From positions 1-5,843 of the forward strand of contig JALRGK010000162.1 of assembly GCA_023253415.1 (NCBI GenBank): a DNA stretch of 5,843 nt. The letters are read 5' to 3'. This document shows positions 1-5,328 of the stretch, in pieces. This DNA comes from Rhodocyclaceae bacterium. GTDB taxonomy: Bacteria; Pseudomonadota; Gammaproteobacteria; Burkholderiales; Rhodocyclaceae. Numbering within the stretch: the stretch's first letter is position 1; each line of letters begins with the position of its first letter. The notes below the pieces were generated by a model. The model made no database searches. It was not told the DNA's origin and was given only the letters and a program-made list of their open reading frames with translations. The position numbers and the translations under genes are program-made.

Positions 1-578
1 ATGCGGATCGGCGGCTGCTGCGACATCATGGTGCGGACCTGCACCGGGCTGGTGTGGGTGCGCAGCACCTTGCGCTCGCCCGTCTCGGGGTCCGGCTTCA
101 GGAAGAAGGTGTCGTGCATCTCCCGCGCCGGATGTTTCGGCGGAAAGTTCAGGGCGGTGAAGTTGTGGAAATCGTCCTCGATGTCCGGACCTTCCGCCAC
201 GGCGAAGCCCATCTCGGCGAACAGGGCGATCATCTCGTCCATCACCTGCATGGTCGGATGCACCCCGCCCTTGCGGCGCGGACGCGCCGGCAGGGTCAGG
301 TCGATACGCTCCGACAACAGGCGAGCATCCAGCTCGGCGGCCTCCAGTTCGGACTTCCTCGCGGCGATGGCGGCGGTCACTCGGTCGCGCAGGCCGTTGA
401 TGATCGGGCCCTGCTCGCGGCGTTCGTCGGGGCTCATCGCGCCCATGCCCTTGAGCAGGCCCGAGACGGAGCCGGACTTGCCCACAGCGGCGACGCGCAC
501 CTCTTCAAGGGCGGCGACGCTGTCGGCCGAGCCGATGGCGTTGATGAGATCGAGTTCGAGTTTGGCGAGATCGGTCAT
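1..578 (-). CDS. pheS: Phenylalanyl-tRNA synthetase alpha subunit, N-terminal part (runs off the left edge)
   Basis: PheS is the catalytic subunit of the cytoplasmic (alpha-beta)2 enzyme that charges tRNA-Phe with phenylalanine using ATP. Reading the minus strand from the ATG at 578-576 gives 192 codons (MTDLAKLELDLINAIGSAD...) before the window ends; family members are about 330-360 residues, so roughly the second half is missing. Residues 1 to about 100 form the charged helical N-terminal region that the family uses as a tRNA-binding coiled coil. A conserved block GGVHPTMQVMDEM starts the class II catalytic domain. EGPDIEDDFHNFTALNFPPKHPAR is the motif 1 area, and LRTHTSPVQVRTM followed by QQPPIR at the edge leads into motif 2. 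An AAGG at 589-592 lies 10 nt before the start and may be the ribosome binding site. pheT would be expected further left. The deacetylase gene lies 34 bp upstream on the same strand, so co-transcription is possible. Sequence and codon use point to Alphaproteobacteria. Confidence 0.96.
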   Translation of the reverse strand, partial: MTDLAKLELDLINAIGSADSVAALEEVRVAAVGKSGSVSGLLKGMGAMSPDERREQGPIINGLRDRVTAAIAARKSELEAAELDARLLSERIDLTLPARPRRKGGVHPTMQVMDEMIALFAEMGFAVAEGPDIEDDFHNFTALNFPPKHPAREMHDTFFLKPDPETGERKVLRTHTSPVQVRTMMSQQPPIR

Positions 579-612
579 TTGGGGCGTGCCTTAGCGGGCT
601 GAGGCGCGTTCG

Positions 613-1617
613 TCACCACTTCGCCGACATCCGCACCGCCATACGCTCCAGATCCTCGACGCCGCCCTTGTTGGCCTCGACAATCCAGGCGGGCGGTTCG
701 GGCTCCCAGCGGATGGCGCGGCCGTCGGTGTGCGTCCAGCGATGCAGCCAGGAAATCCCGTTCGCCCGCACATAGGTGTCGGCGTGGGCGTAGAGCGGAT
801 CGGCCATCGCCTCCTCCAACGACACGAACCGATAGCCGCGCGCCAGATAAAGGGCGTGGATCTGCGGGTACCAGTCCTGGTTCAGGCTGTTGGCGTGCAA
901 AAGCAGCACCTGCGCCGGCTCGCGTCCCCCGGTCAGTTCGGCGCTGTAGGGTTCGAAGAAGTCCAGCACCGTCGTCATGTGCGCCACATCGGCCTCGCCG
1001 ATGCGCCGCATCAGGTCGGGGTCGTCCAGCCGCTGCGCCTTGCGATAGACGTCGGCGAACATCCAGTCGTTGTTGTCGATCGTGACCGGCGCGACGTCAT
1101 AGCCGCGCGCGGCGAGGCCGGCGGCGATGGCGTCGTGCTTGTCCTGCGTCTCGCCGGTGAACAGATAGGGGTGGCGCACCCAGCGCAGGCGCTCGCCTCG
1201 CGCCTTCAGCGCCGCACGCGTGATCGGCGCCCCGGCGTCCAGGTCGGCGAGCCAGGCTTCTGCCGTTGTCTGGTGGATGTTGATGTGGCTGAAGGTGTGG
1301 TTGCCCAACCCGAGACCTGCATCCAGCCAGACGTTCAGCGCTTGCGGCAGGGTCGAGGCGCGTGTCGGCTCGCACGTCTTGCCCTCATTGACGAAGGCGG
1401 TGGCGCGCGTCGCCAGCGGCTTCAGCATGGCCACGAAGTCGGTGGTCAGACTCATCAGGGACGCCGGATCGCACAGGGCGGCCCCGTCGGCCTGGTACGG
1501 CAGATCATCGAAGGTCACGGCCACGCGCCGATCGGCCTCGGACTGTGACCGGGCCTTAACGGCCGAGCAGAGGCAGAGAGCGGCGAGCAGTCCGCAGATC
1601 AGCGCACGCTGGGTCAT
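613..1617 (-). CDS. Exported polysaccharide deacetylase family protein (NodB homology/CE4-like)
   Basis: This 334-residue protein belongs to the metal-dependent polysaccharide deacetylase fold, whose members remove acetyl groups from cell-wall or surface sugars; the true substrate cannot be read from the sequence. Residues 1-22 look like a Sec signal peptide: a basic start (MTQR), a hydrophobic run (ALICGLLAALCLCSAV) and a likely cut after VKA. The NodB motifs follow in order: TFDD at 35-38 (catalytic base and metal Asp), GNHTFSH at 105-111 (metal His107 and His111), RHPYLF at 148-153, DNNDW at 181-185 and LLLHAN at 238-243. The C-terminal about 60 residues (from ADPLYAHADTY) extend past the core and are Trp-rich. 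The start at 1617 is chosen because the signal peptide begins there and a GCTA-type promoter lies just before it. No Shine-Dalgarno is visible, which fits a leaderless message. Its first ATG overlaps the stop of the chimeric mutS frame (ATGA), which I regard as accidental. Product class is secure, substrate is not. Confidence 0.9.
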   Translation of the reverse strand: MTQRALICGLLAALCLCSAVKARSQSEADRRVAVTFDDLPYQADGAALCDPASLMSLTTDFVAMLKPLATRATAFVNEGKTCEPTRASTLPQALNVWLDAGLGLGNHTFSHINIHQTTAEAWLADLDAGAPITRAALKARGERLRWVRHPYLFTGETQDKHDAIAAGLAARGYDVAPVTIDNNDWMFADVYRKAQRLDDPDLMRRIGEADVAHMTTVLDFFEPYSAELTGGREPAQVLLLHANSLNQDWYPQIHALYLARGYRFVSLEEAMADPLYAHADTYVRANGISWLHRWTHTDGRAIRWEPEPPAWIVEANKGGVEDLERMAVRMSAKW

Positions 1618-3452
1618 CGCGGCAGCCTAGCGGTTCGGCGGCGCGCCGCAAGGTTGGGTCGTTTGATCCGACATCGGACCAATTGTCGGAAACACGCCGC
1701 GAAAGGTTCACGAACGGCAAAGCTGGCGACCAGATCCAGTTCCGCAACATCCAGCGCTATTGATTTGAGCGCTACGACGTCAGGTTGTAATTGCTGGAGC
1801 AGCGATTCATAGAGTATCTTCTCGCGGTTGAGCGAGCGGTCTTGCGCCGAGAGTGCCTTATCTTCGAACGCTTTGAGTTCCGGCGTAATGTAACGTTCGG
1901 CATTCTTCAGTGTCTGTCGGCGGCGATAGTGCTCGGGTACTTTGGCCGATTGCGCTTGAGATACTTCGATGTAAAAGCCGTGTACGCGGTTGTATTCGAC
2001 TTTGAGCGTGGTGATTCCGGTGGCTTCTCGCTCACGGGTTTCAAGTGCCAGCAGAAAGTCACCGCAATGTGTCTGGATGTTTCTGAGCTCGTCGAGTTCA
2101 GCATCAAACCCATCGGCGATCACGCCACCATCCCGGATGTGGTTGGCGGGCTCCGGCCGAACGGCCGCGGACAGAAAATCGCTAACACGTGTGCCCACCG
2201 TTGTGTTGACGAGGCGCTCGGCCAATTGGGCCAGGGCGTCGTTACCAATGGCGGTGGGGACGAGTTGCTGAATCAGCGAGACCAGCATGGGCCACTGCGC
2301 TAGTGTGTCGCGCAATGCGGCCAGTTCGCGGGGGCGCACCGAGAGCAGCGCAATACGGCCGGCGATGCGCTCGATGTCGCAGAAGCCATGGAGTTGATCG
2401 CGCAGCTGTGTCAGCAGATCCTGGCGGCCGAGTAGGCAATCGATTATCTGGTGCCTTCCGGCCGGTAGTTGATCGTCGGCAGACGGATGGTGCAGGGCAT
2501 GGCGTAATGCCCGCGAACCCATCGCGGTGCGTGTGCGATCGAGAATGCTGTAGAGCGTGGTGCTCTCGCTACCGGGTAGCGACGCCAGACGTAGTGATTC
2601 GGTCAGCTCCAGATTTCGACGGGTGATGGCATCCATCCGCAGGTACTGGTTCGGGCGCTCGATCTGGAGGGTGCTAATGCCGAGCATCTCCGGTTTGCGG
2701 AACTGGGTGGCCTGGATGTAATCGAGTAATGCGCTACAGGCAGCGAGACCTGGTTGATCTTCGCTCGCGTCGATACCGTAGGCGGTGAGTGCGCCTACCT
2801 TGAGGGCGCTGCACAGGGATCGGTTGCCGGTTTCGGCATCAAACAGCCATTCGGCGCGGCGCATCGGATTGGCCAATCCTTCGGGCCATGCGGCAGTATC
2901 CGGAATCAGAATTTCTGAGGGATCAATGCGGCCCAGAAGCGTGCCCAGTTGTTCCGTGCCTATTTCACTGAGCGTTAAGCGACCGGCAGCCAGAGAGATC
3001 CAGGCAGCGCCCAGACGGGCGCCTGCCGGGTACAGCGCCATGAGATGATTTTCACGGCGCTCATCCATGAGGGCTGCATCGCAGACGGTGCCGGGGGTCA
3101 CGATACGTGTAACGGCACGCTCAACCGGTCCTTTGCTGGTAGCCGGGTCGCCGATCTGTTCACAGATGGCGACAGATTCGCCGGCTTTGACCAGACGGGC
3201 AATGTATTGGTCGGCGGCGTGAAACGGGACGCCCGCCATGCGGATCGGCTCACCGTTGGATTGACCGCGGCTGGTCAGCGTGATGTCGAGCAACCGGGCG
3301 GCCTTAACCGCATCGTCAAAGAAGAGCTCATAGAAATCCCCCATCCGGTAGAAGAGGAGGGTATCCGGTACCGTCGCTTTCAGAGCGAGGTACTGCTTGA
3401 TCATCGGGGTGTGAGAAGCGCCTGCGGCGTCCGGCGTGGATTTTTTGCTCAT
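1614..3452 (-). CDS. mutS: DNA mismatch repair protein MutS, 3'-truncated; native part 1713-3452 fused to foreign tail
   Basis: MutS recognises mispaired bases and small loops and, with MutL, starts mismatch repair. The open frame has 612 codons, but only residues 1 to about 580 are MutS; the normal length is about 850-880. Visible parts: the mismatch-binding domain with the FYRMGDFYELF block (Phe40-Tyr41-Glu42 is the Phe-x-Glu wedge), AGVPFHAAD (73-81) and AICEQIGDP (95-103); the connector domain (about 130-255); the core/lever starting near RPNQYLRMDAITRRNLEL (266-283); and the clamp with DGFDAELDELR (447-457), YNRVHGFYIEVS (487-498) and RRQTLKNAERYITPELKAFEDKAL (511-534). Residues 581-612 are unrelated and Arg-rich, from reading across the junction. 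The whole ATPase domain (Walker A GPNMGGKST, Walker B, dimerisation helices) is absent, so this product could not support repair. The start is set by MSKKSTPDAAGASHTPMIKQYLALK, matching the usual start. It lies 26 bp after suhB on the same strand, so the two are probably one transcript. No clear Shine-Dalgarno is seen. Confidence 0.93.
   Translation of the reverse strand: MSKKSTPDAAGASHTPMIKQYLALKATVPDTLLFYRMGDFYELFFDDAVKAARLLDITLTSRGQSNGEPIRMAGVPFHAADQYIARLVKAGESVAICEQIGDPATSKGPVERAVTRIVTPGTVCDAALMDERRENHLMALYPAGARLGAAWISLAAGRLTLSEIGTEQLGTLLGRIDPSEILIPDTAAWPEGLANPMRRAEWLFDAETGNRSLCSALKVGALTAYGIDASEDQPGLAACSALLDYIQATQFRKPEMLGISTLQIERPNQYLRMDAITRRNLELTESLRLASLPGSESTTLYSILDRTRTAMGSRALRHALHHPSADDQLPAGRHQIIDCLLGRQDLLTQLRDQLHGFCDIERIAGRIALLSVRPRELAALRDTLAQWPMLVSLIQQLVPTAIGNDALAQLAERLVNTTVGTRVSDFLSAAVRPEPANHIRDGGVIADGFDAELDELRNIQTHCGDFLLALETREREATGITTLKVEYNRVHGFYIEVSQAQSAKVPEHYRRRQTLKNAERYITPELKAFEDKALSAQDRSLNREKILYESLLQQLQPDVVALKSIALDVAELDLVASFAVREPFAACFRQLVRCRIKRPNLAARRRTARLPR
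1624..1651 (-). promoter_or_regulatory. Probable leaderless promoter of the deacetylase gene (Caulobacter-type -35/-10)
   Basis: On the minus strand TTGCGG (1651-1646) is followed after 14 nt by GCTAGGCT (1631-1624). This resembles the alphaproteobacterial housekeeping pattern TTGAC...GCTANAWC. Only 6 nt separate the -10 element from the ATG at 1617, so transcription would start at or next to the A of the start codon, giving a leaderless message. The spacer contains a perfect 12-bp palindrome, GCGGCGCGCCGC (1638-1649), which may be an operator or only GC-rich chance. The element also shows that the alphaproteobacterial DNA reaches at least to about 1651. Confidence 0.5.
1656..1712. other. Junction between alphaproteobacterial and gammaproteobacterial DNA
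   Basis: To the right of this zone the minus-strand frame reads as good MutS (ELDLVASFAVR, ending at 1710). To the left it reads REPFAACFRQLVRCRIKRPN..., which has none of the expected MutS sequence (C/R-P block, EGRHPVVE, GPNMGGKST), and neither do the other two frames. Left of the zone, base composition and codon use change abruptly to very GC-rich. The promoter of the deacetylase supports native alphaproteobacterial sequence up to about 1651, so the join lies between there and 1712, probably near 1705-1712. No insertion sequence, integrase, tRNA or target-site duplication is visible at the join. A contig or library chimera is the simplest reading; a true deletion or transfer is possible but less likely. 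Confidence 0.75.
1667..1690. repeat. Inverted repeat TCCGACA-N10-TGTCGGA in the junction zone
   Basis: Perfect 7-bp arms (1667-1673 and 1684-1690) are separated by 10 bp. The spacing would suit a dimeric regulator, about 16-40 bp upstream of the deacetylase -35 element. Because it lies inside the zone where the two DNA sources meet, it may belong to either side. Function is unknown; it could be chance. Confidence 0.35.
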
Positions 3453-3478
3453 GTCGGAACGCCGCTACGCAAAGTCAA

Positions 3479-4276
3479 TCAGGCAGCCGGGGCCTTCAGG
3501 TGCTTCTGGACAATCTGCAGGAGCGGTGTGTGCACCTTCGGGTTGCCGGCAACAACATCACCCGTCTTGAGGAAATCACTGTCGCCGTTCGTGTCAGTGA
3601 CGAAGCCACCGGCTTCCAGAATCATTAGCGTGCCAGCCGCCATATCCCAGGGGGCCAAACCGAATTCCCAGAAACCATCCAGACGTCCGGCGGCGACATA
3701 AGCCAGATCGAGCGAGGCAGCTCCGGGGCGGCGCATGCCGGCGGTTTTACCGGTCAGTTCTTTGAAGGCACCCATGTAATTATCGACGCGATCAAATACC
3801 CGGTAGGGGAAGCCGGTACCGATGAGGGCGTCGCCGAGGCGGTCGCAACGGCTCACACGAATACGGCGATCGTTGAGGAAGGCACCGCTGCCTTTGCTGG
3901 CAGTAAAGATTTCGTTACGCATCGGGTCGTAGACCACACCATGAGCCAGCTGACCATTCTGGGTGAGGGCAATGGAGATGGCGTATTGCGGGAAGCCGTG
4001 GATAAAGTTGGTGGTGCCGTCCAGAGGGTCGATGATCCATTGGAATTCGGCCTCCGGCGCTGTTGCGCCGGATTCTTCGGCTAGAATGCCGTGGCTCGGA
4101 TAGGCTTCGAGCAGGATTTCCTTGATGGCATCCTCTGCGGCACGATCTACCTGGGTGACGTAGTCACTCTGGCCTTTGCGGGCAACCTGCAGTTTTTCGA
4201 TGTCGAGCGCAGCTCGGTTGATGATTTGACCGGCACGACGTGCGGCCTTAACGGCAACATTAAGAAAGGGATGCAT
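3479..4276 (-). CDS. suhB: Inositol-1-monophosphatase family protein SuhB (Nus-associated factor)
   Basis: SuhB is a Mg2+-dependent, lithium-sensitive type phosphatase that in E. coli also joins NusA/B/E/G in rRNA antitermination and helps 30S assembly. The protein is 265 residues, against 267 in E. coli, and begins MHPFLNVAVKAARRAG, almost the E. coli start MHPMLNIAVRAARKAG; this decides the ATG at 4276 over an upstream in-frame ATG at 4381. Metal and phosphate ligands are intact: EES with Glu67, WIIDPLDGTTNF at 80-91 (Asp83 and Asp86), and PWD at 209-211 (Asp211). YDPMRNEIFTA (116-126) and LDLAYVAAGRLDGFWE (189-204) are family blocks. There is no Shine-Dalgarno; its place is taken by a boxA-like sequence, described separately. 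mutS follows after 26 bp and is probably co-transcribed; trmJ is divergent across 114 bp. Catalysis on inositol phosphate is inferred from family; the Nus role is inferred from E. coli. Confidence 0.96.
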   Translation of the reverse strand: MHPFLNVAVKAARRAGQIINRAALDIEKLQVARKGQSDYVTQVDRAAEDAIKEILLEAYPSHGILAEESGATAPEAEFQWIIDPLDGTTNFIHGFPQYAISIALTQNGQLAHGVVYDPMRNEIFTASKGSGAFLNDRRIRVSRCDRLGDALIGTGFPYRVFDRVDNYMGAFKELTGKTAGMRRPGAASLDLAYVAAGRLDGFWEFGLAPWDMAAGTLMILEAGGFVTDTNGDSDFLKTGDVVAGNPKVHTPLLQIVQKHLKAPAA

Positions 4277-4281
4277 ATCAG

Positions 4282-4293
4282 GGACACAGAGCA
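4282..4293 (-). promoter_or_regulatory. boxA-like sequence occupying the suhB ribosome-binding position
   Basis: On the minus strand TGCTCTGTGTCC ends 5 nt before the suhB ATG. It matches the rRNA-leader boxA pattern TGCTCTTTAACA at 8 of 12 positions, including the whole TGCTCT core. In E. coli, boxA in the suhB leader binds NusB/NusE-SuhB and blocks translation, an autoregulatory loop. The position here, replacing an absent Shine-Dalgarno, fits that mechanism. The last four bases match poorly, so this remains a candidate. Confidence 0.4.
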
Positions 4294-4298
4294 AAGTG

Positions 4299-4317
4299 GC
4301 AAACGCGGTTCGTTTGC
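4299..4317 (-). promoter_or_regulatory. Hairpin in the suhB leader (boxB-like position)
   Basis: The minus strand reads GCAAACG-AACCG-CGTTTGC: a perfect 7-bp stem with a 5-nt loop. It lies inside the predicted 5' untranslated region, 5 nt before the boxA-like sequence. The order hairpin then boxA is the boxB-boxA order of rRNA leaders. No U-run follows, so it is not an intrinsic terminator. Confidence 0.45.
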
Positions 4318-4330
4318 GCGATGAGCCCGT

Positions 4331-4359
4331 ATTGTACCCGTTGGCTGGCGGCGGGTCGA
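4331..4359 (-). promoter_or_regulatory. Probable sigma70-type promoter of suhB(-mutS)
   Basis: On the minus strand TCGACC (4359-4354, 4 of 6 to TTGACA) is followed after 17 nt by TACAAT (4336-4331, 5 of 6 to TATAAT). Transcription would begin near 4324, giving a leader of about 48 nt that holds the hairpin and the boxA-like element. It is the best -10 in the divergent region. I could not find an equally good promoter for trmJ on the plus strand. Confidence 0.5.
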
Positions 4360-4390
4360 CCGTGTTTTGATGAATGTGCATGGATGAACG

Positions 4391-5248
4391 ATGACAAATT
4401 CAGTGACGTCTCACGCTGTTGCCGGCGTAACGATGCCGGCGGGCGCATTTCTGGCAAGCCAACGCATTGTGCTGTGTCGACCGTCACACCCGGGCAACAT
4501 CGGGGCCGTGGCCCGCGCCATGAAAACCATGGGGTTGGTACATGCAAGCCAGTTGGTGCTTGTTAATCCCTTGTGTGAGATTGACGAGGTGGCAATCCGG
4601 CGCGCTTCGGGTGCCGCCGAGCTGGTGCAGGGTTGTCGCGTGGTAGCAGACCTGGCCTCTGCGCTTGACGGTTGTAGGGGTGCCTTCGGAATGACGGTTC
4701 GGGCCCGTGAACTGGGGCCGGAGCCGATGTCACCCCGGCTGGCCGTTGCAACGTCCCATGCCCTCTGGCTGCAAGGTAATACACAAGGAAATAGACAAGG
4801 AAACACGCAAGGAGATGGTGTTGGAGGCCAGTCTGCATTTGTCTTCGGCAACGAAACGAATGGCCTGACGAATGATGAACTCCAGCATTGCCGTGCCGAG
4901 GTTAGTATCCCGACGAATCCGGAATACGGTTCCCTGAATCTGGGGGCGGCAGTGCAGATCATGACCTATCTGCTGCGCGAGGCTTCTGGTGAGCAGGCTG
5001 TCCATGAGAGCGGTGCGACACGTTATGCCTCACCGGTGGCGACTGTCGATGCCGTGGAAGGTTTCTATGGTCATTTGGAGTCCGCCATGATTGCGGCGGG
5101 GTTTCACGATCCGCAGCGCCCACGACGTTTGATGCCGAAGGTTCGACGGATTTTCGAGCGGGCGCGACTGGAGGCGGATGAAGTCAATATCCTGAGGGGA
5201 ATTGTGTCGGCATTGGCGTCACCAACCAAGCCGAATAAGGTTGATTAA
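4391..5248 (+). CDS. trmJ: tRNA (cytidine/uridine-2'-O-)-methyltransferase TrmJ
   Basis: TrmJ uses S-adenosylmethionine to methylate the 2'-OH of nucleotide 32 in the anticodon loop of several tRNAs. The 285-residue protein carries the three SPOUT knot motifs: SHPGNIGAVARAMKTMGL (32-49, with Arg42 aligning to E. coli Arg23), FVFGNETNGLTNDEL (150-164) and IPTNPEYGSLNLGAAVQI (173-190). The C-terminal helical extension ends with FYGHLESAMIAAGF (225-238) and RRIFERARLEADEVNILRGI (252-271), as in E. coli. It is about 40 residues longer than E. coli TrmJ (246). About 18 of these are at the N-terminus, and most of the rest is a Gln-Gly-Asn repeat (128-143) in the linker before the FGNE motif. The annotated ATG at 4391 has only a weak GGA 6 nt upstream; ATG 4433 (residue 15, MPAGAFLASQRIVL) would remove much of the extension and is a fair alternative. 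It is divergent from suhB and followed by cysE, the common gammaproteobacterial order. Confidence 0.94.
   Translation: MTNSVTSHAVAGVTMPAGAFLASQRIVLCRPSHPGNIGAVARAMKTMGLVHASQLVLVNPLCEIDEVAIRRASGAAELVQGCRVVADLASALDGCRGAFGMTVRARELGPEPMSPRLAVATSHALWLQGNTQGNRQGNTQGDGVGGQSAFVFGNETNGLTNDELQHCRAEVSIPTNPEYGSLNLGAAVQIMTYLLREASGEQAVHESGATRYASPVATVDAVEGFYGHLESAMIAAGFHDPQRPRRLMPKVRRIFERARLEADEVNILRGIVSALASPTKPNKVD
4772..4819 (+). repeat. 12-bp tandem repeat (four units) inside trmJ
   Basis: Four head-to-tail 12-bp units of the type CAAGGAAAYASR begin at 4772, 4784, 4796 and 4808. The first three are close copies (CAAGGTAATACA, CAAGGAAATAGA, CAAGGAAACACG) and the fourth is decayed (CAAGGAGATGGT). They are in frame and encode QGNT-QGNR-QGNT-QGDG, residues 128-143 of TrmJ, a region E. 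coli TrmJ lacks. Gain or loss of units would keep the frame. The A-rich units stand out from the surrounding GC-rich sequence. Confidence 0.85.
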
Positions 5249-5269
5249 AAAACTCGGGATTAGTACAAT
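5241..5269 (+). promoter_or_regulatory. Probable sigma70-type promoter of cysE
   Basis: TTGATT (5241-5246, 4 of 6 to TTGACA) and TACAAT (5264-5269, 5 of 6 to TATAAT) are 17 bp apart. The -35 box overlaps the last codons and stop of trmJ. Transcription would start near 5276, leaving a leader of about 53 nt. This suggests cysE can be expressed independently of trmJ; read-through from trmJ is also possible because no terminator separates them. Confidence 0.6.
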
Positions 5270-5270
5270 G

Positions 5271-5292
5271 ATGCCATACAAGTTGTACGCAT
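5271..5292 (+). promoter_or_regulatory. Palindrome over the predicted cysE transcription start (operator or leader hairpin)
   Basis: TACAAGTTGTA (5277-5287) is a perfect 5-1-5 palindrome. It is flanked by ATGC (5271-5274) and GCAT (5289-5292), which also pair, giving a longer imperfect dyad with a small bulge. GTACAA overlapping the -10 (5263-5268) and TTGTAC (5283-5288) form a second inverted pair. A DNA-binding repressor site at about +1 to +12, or a weak RNA hairpin at the 5' end of the cysE message, are both possible. No regulator is named because I do not recognise the motif. Confidence 0.4.
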
Positions 5293-5328
5293 GAACCCGG
5301 GTCAAAATAACTAGAATCAATCCTTTAG

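Noticed and set aside
730..1548. Long open frame on the plus strand (272 codons) opposite the deacetylase
   Set aside because: It is Gln/Arg/Val/Gly-rich, matches no family I know, and is the usual antisense shadow in high-GC DNA; the minus-strand frame has all NodB motifs.
1614..1617. ATGA overlap between the end of the mutS frame and the deacetylase start, which looks like translational coupling
   Set aside because: The last 32 codons of the mutS frame are not MutS and arise from reading across the join, so the overlap is very likely accidental.
1665..1736. GATC sites at 1665-1668 and 1733-1736 as a Sau3AI-type ligation point for the chimera
   Set aside because: The second lies inside good MutS sequence, and sequence between the first and 1709 is already not MutS, so neither coincides with the likely break.
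600..1800. A mobile element, integron or phage edge at the composition change
   Set aside because: I found no transposase, integrase, tRNA, terminal inverted repeats or target duplication near the join.
3045..3701. Open frame on the plus strand (218 codons) spanning the mutS start and the suhB end
   Set aside because: It runs antisense to two well-recognised genes and has no recognisable domain.
5291..5314. Small upstream frame ATG...TAG (MNPGQNN) in the cysE leader
   Set aside because: It has no Shine-Dalgarno, no cysteine or serine run that would suit attenuation, and no terminator hairpin after it.
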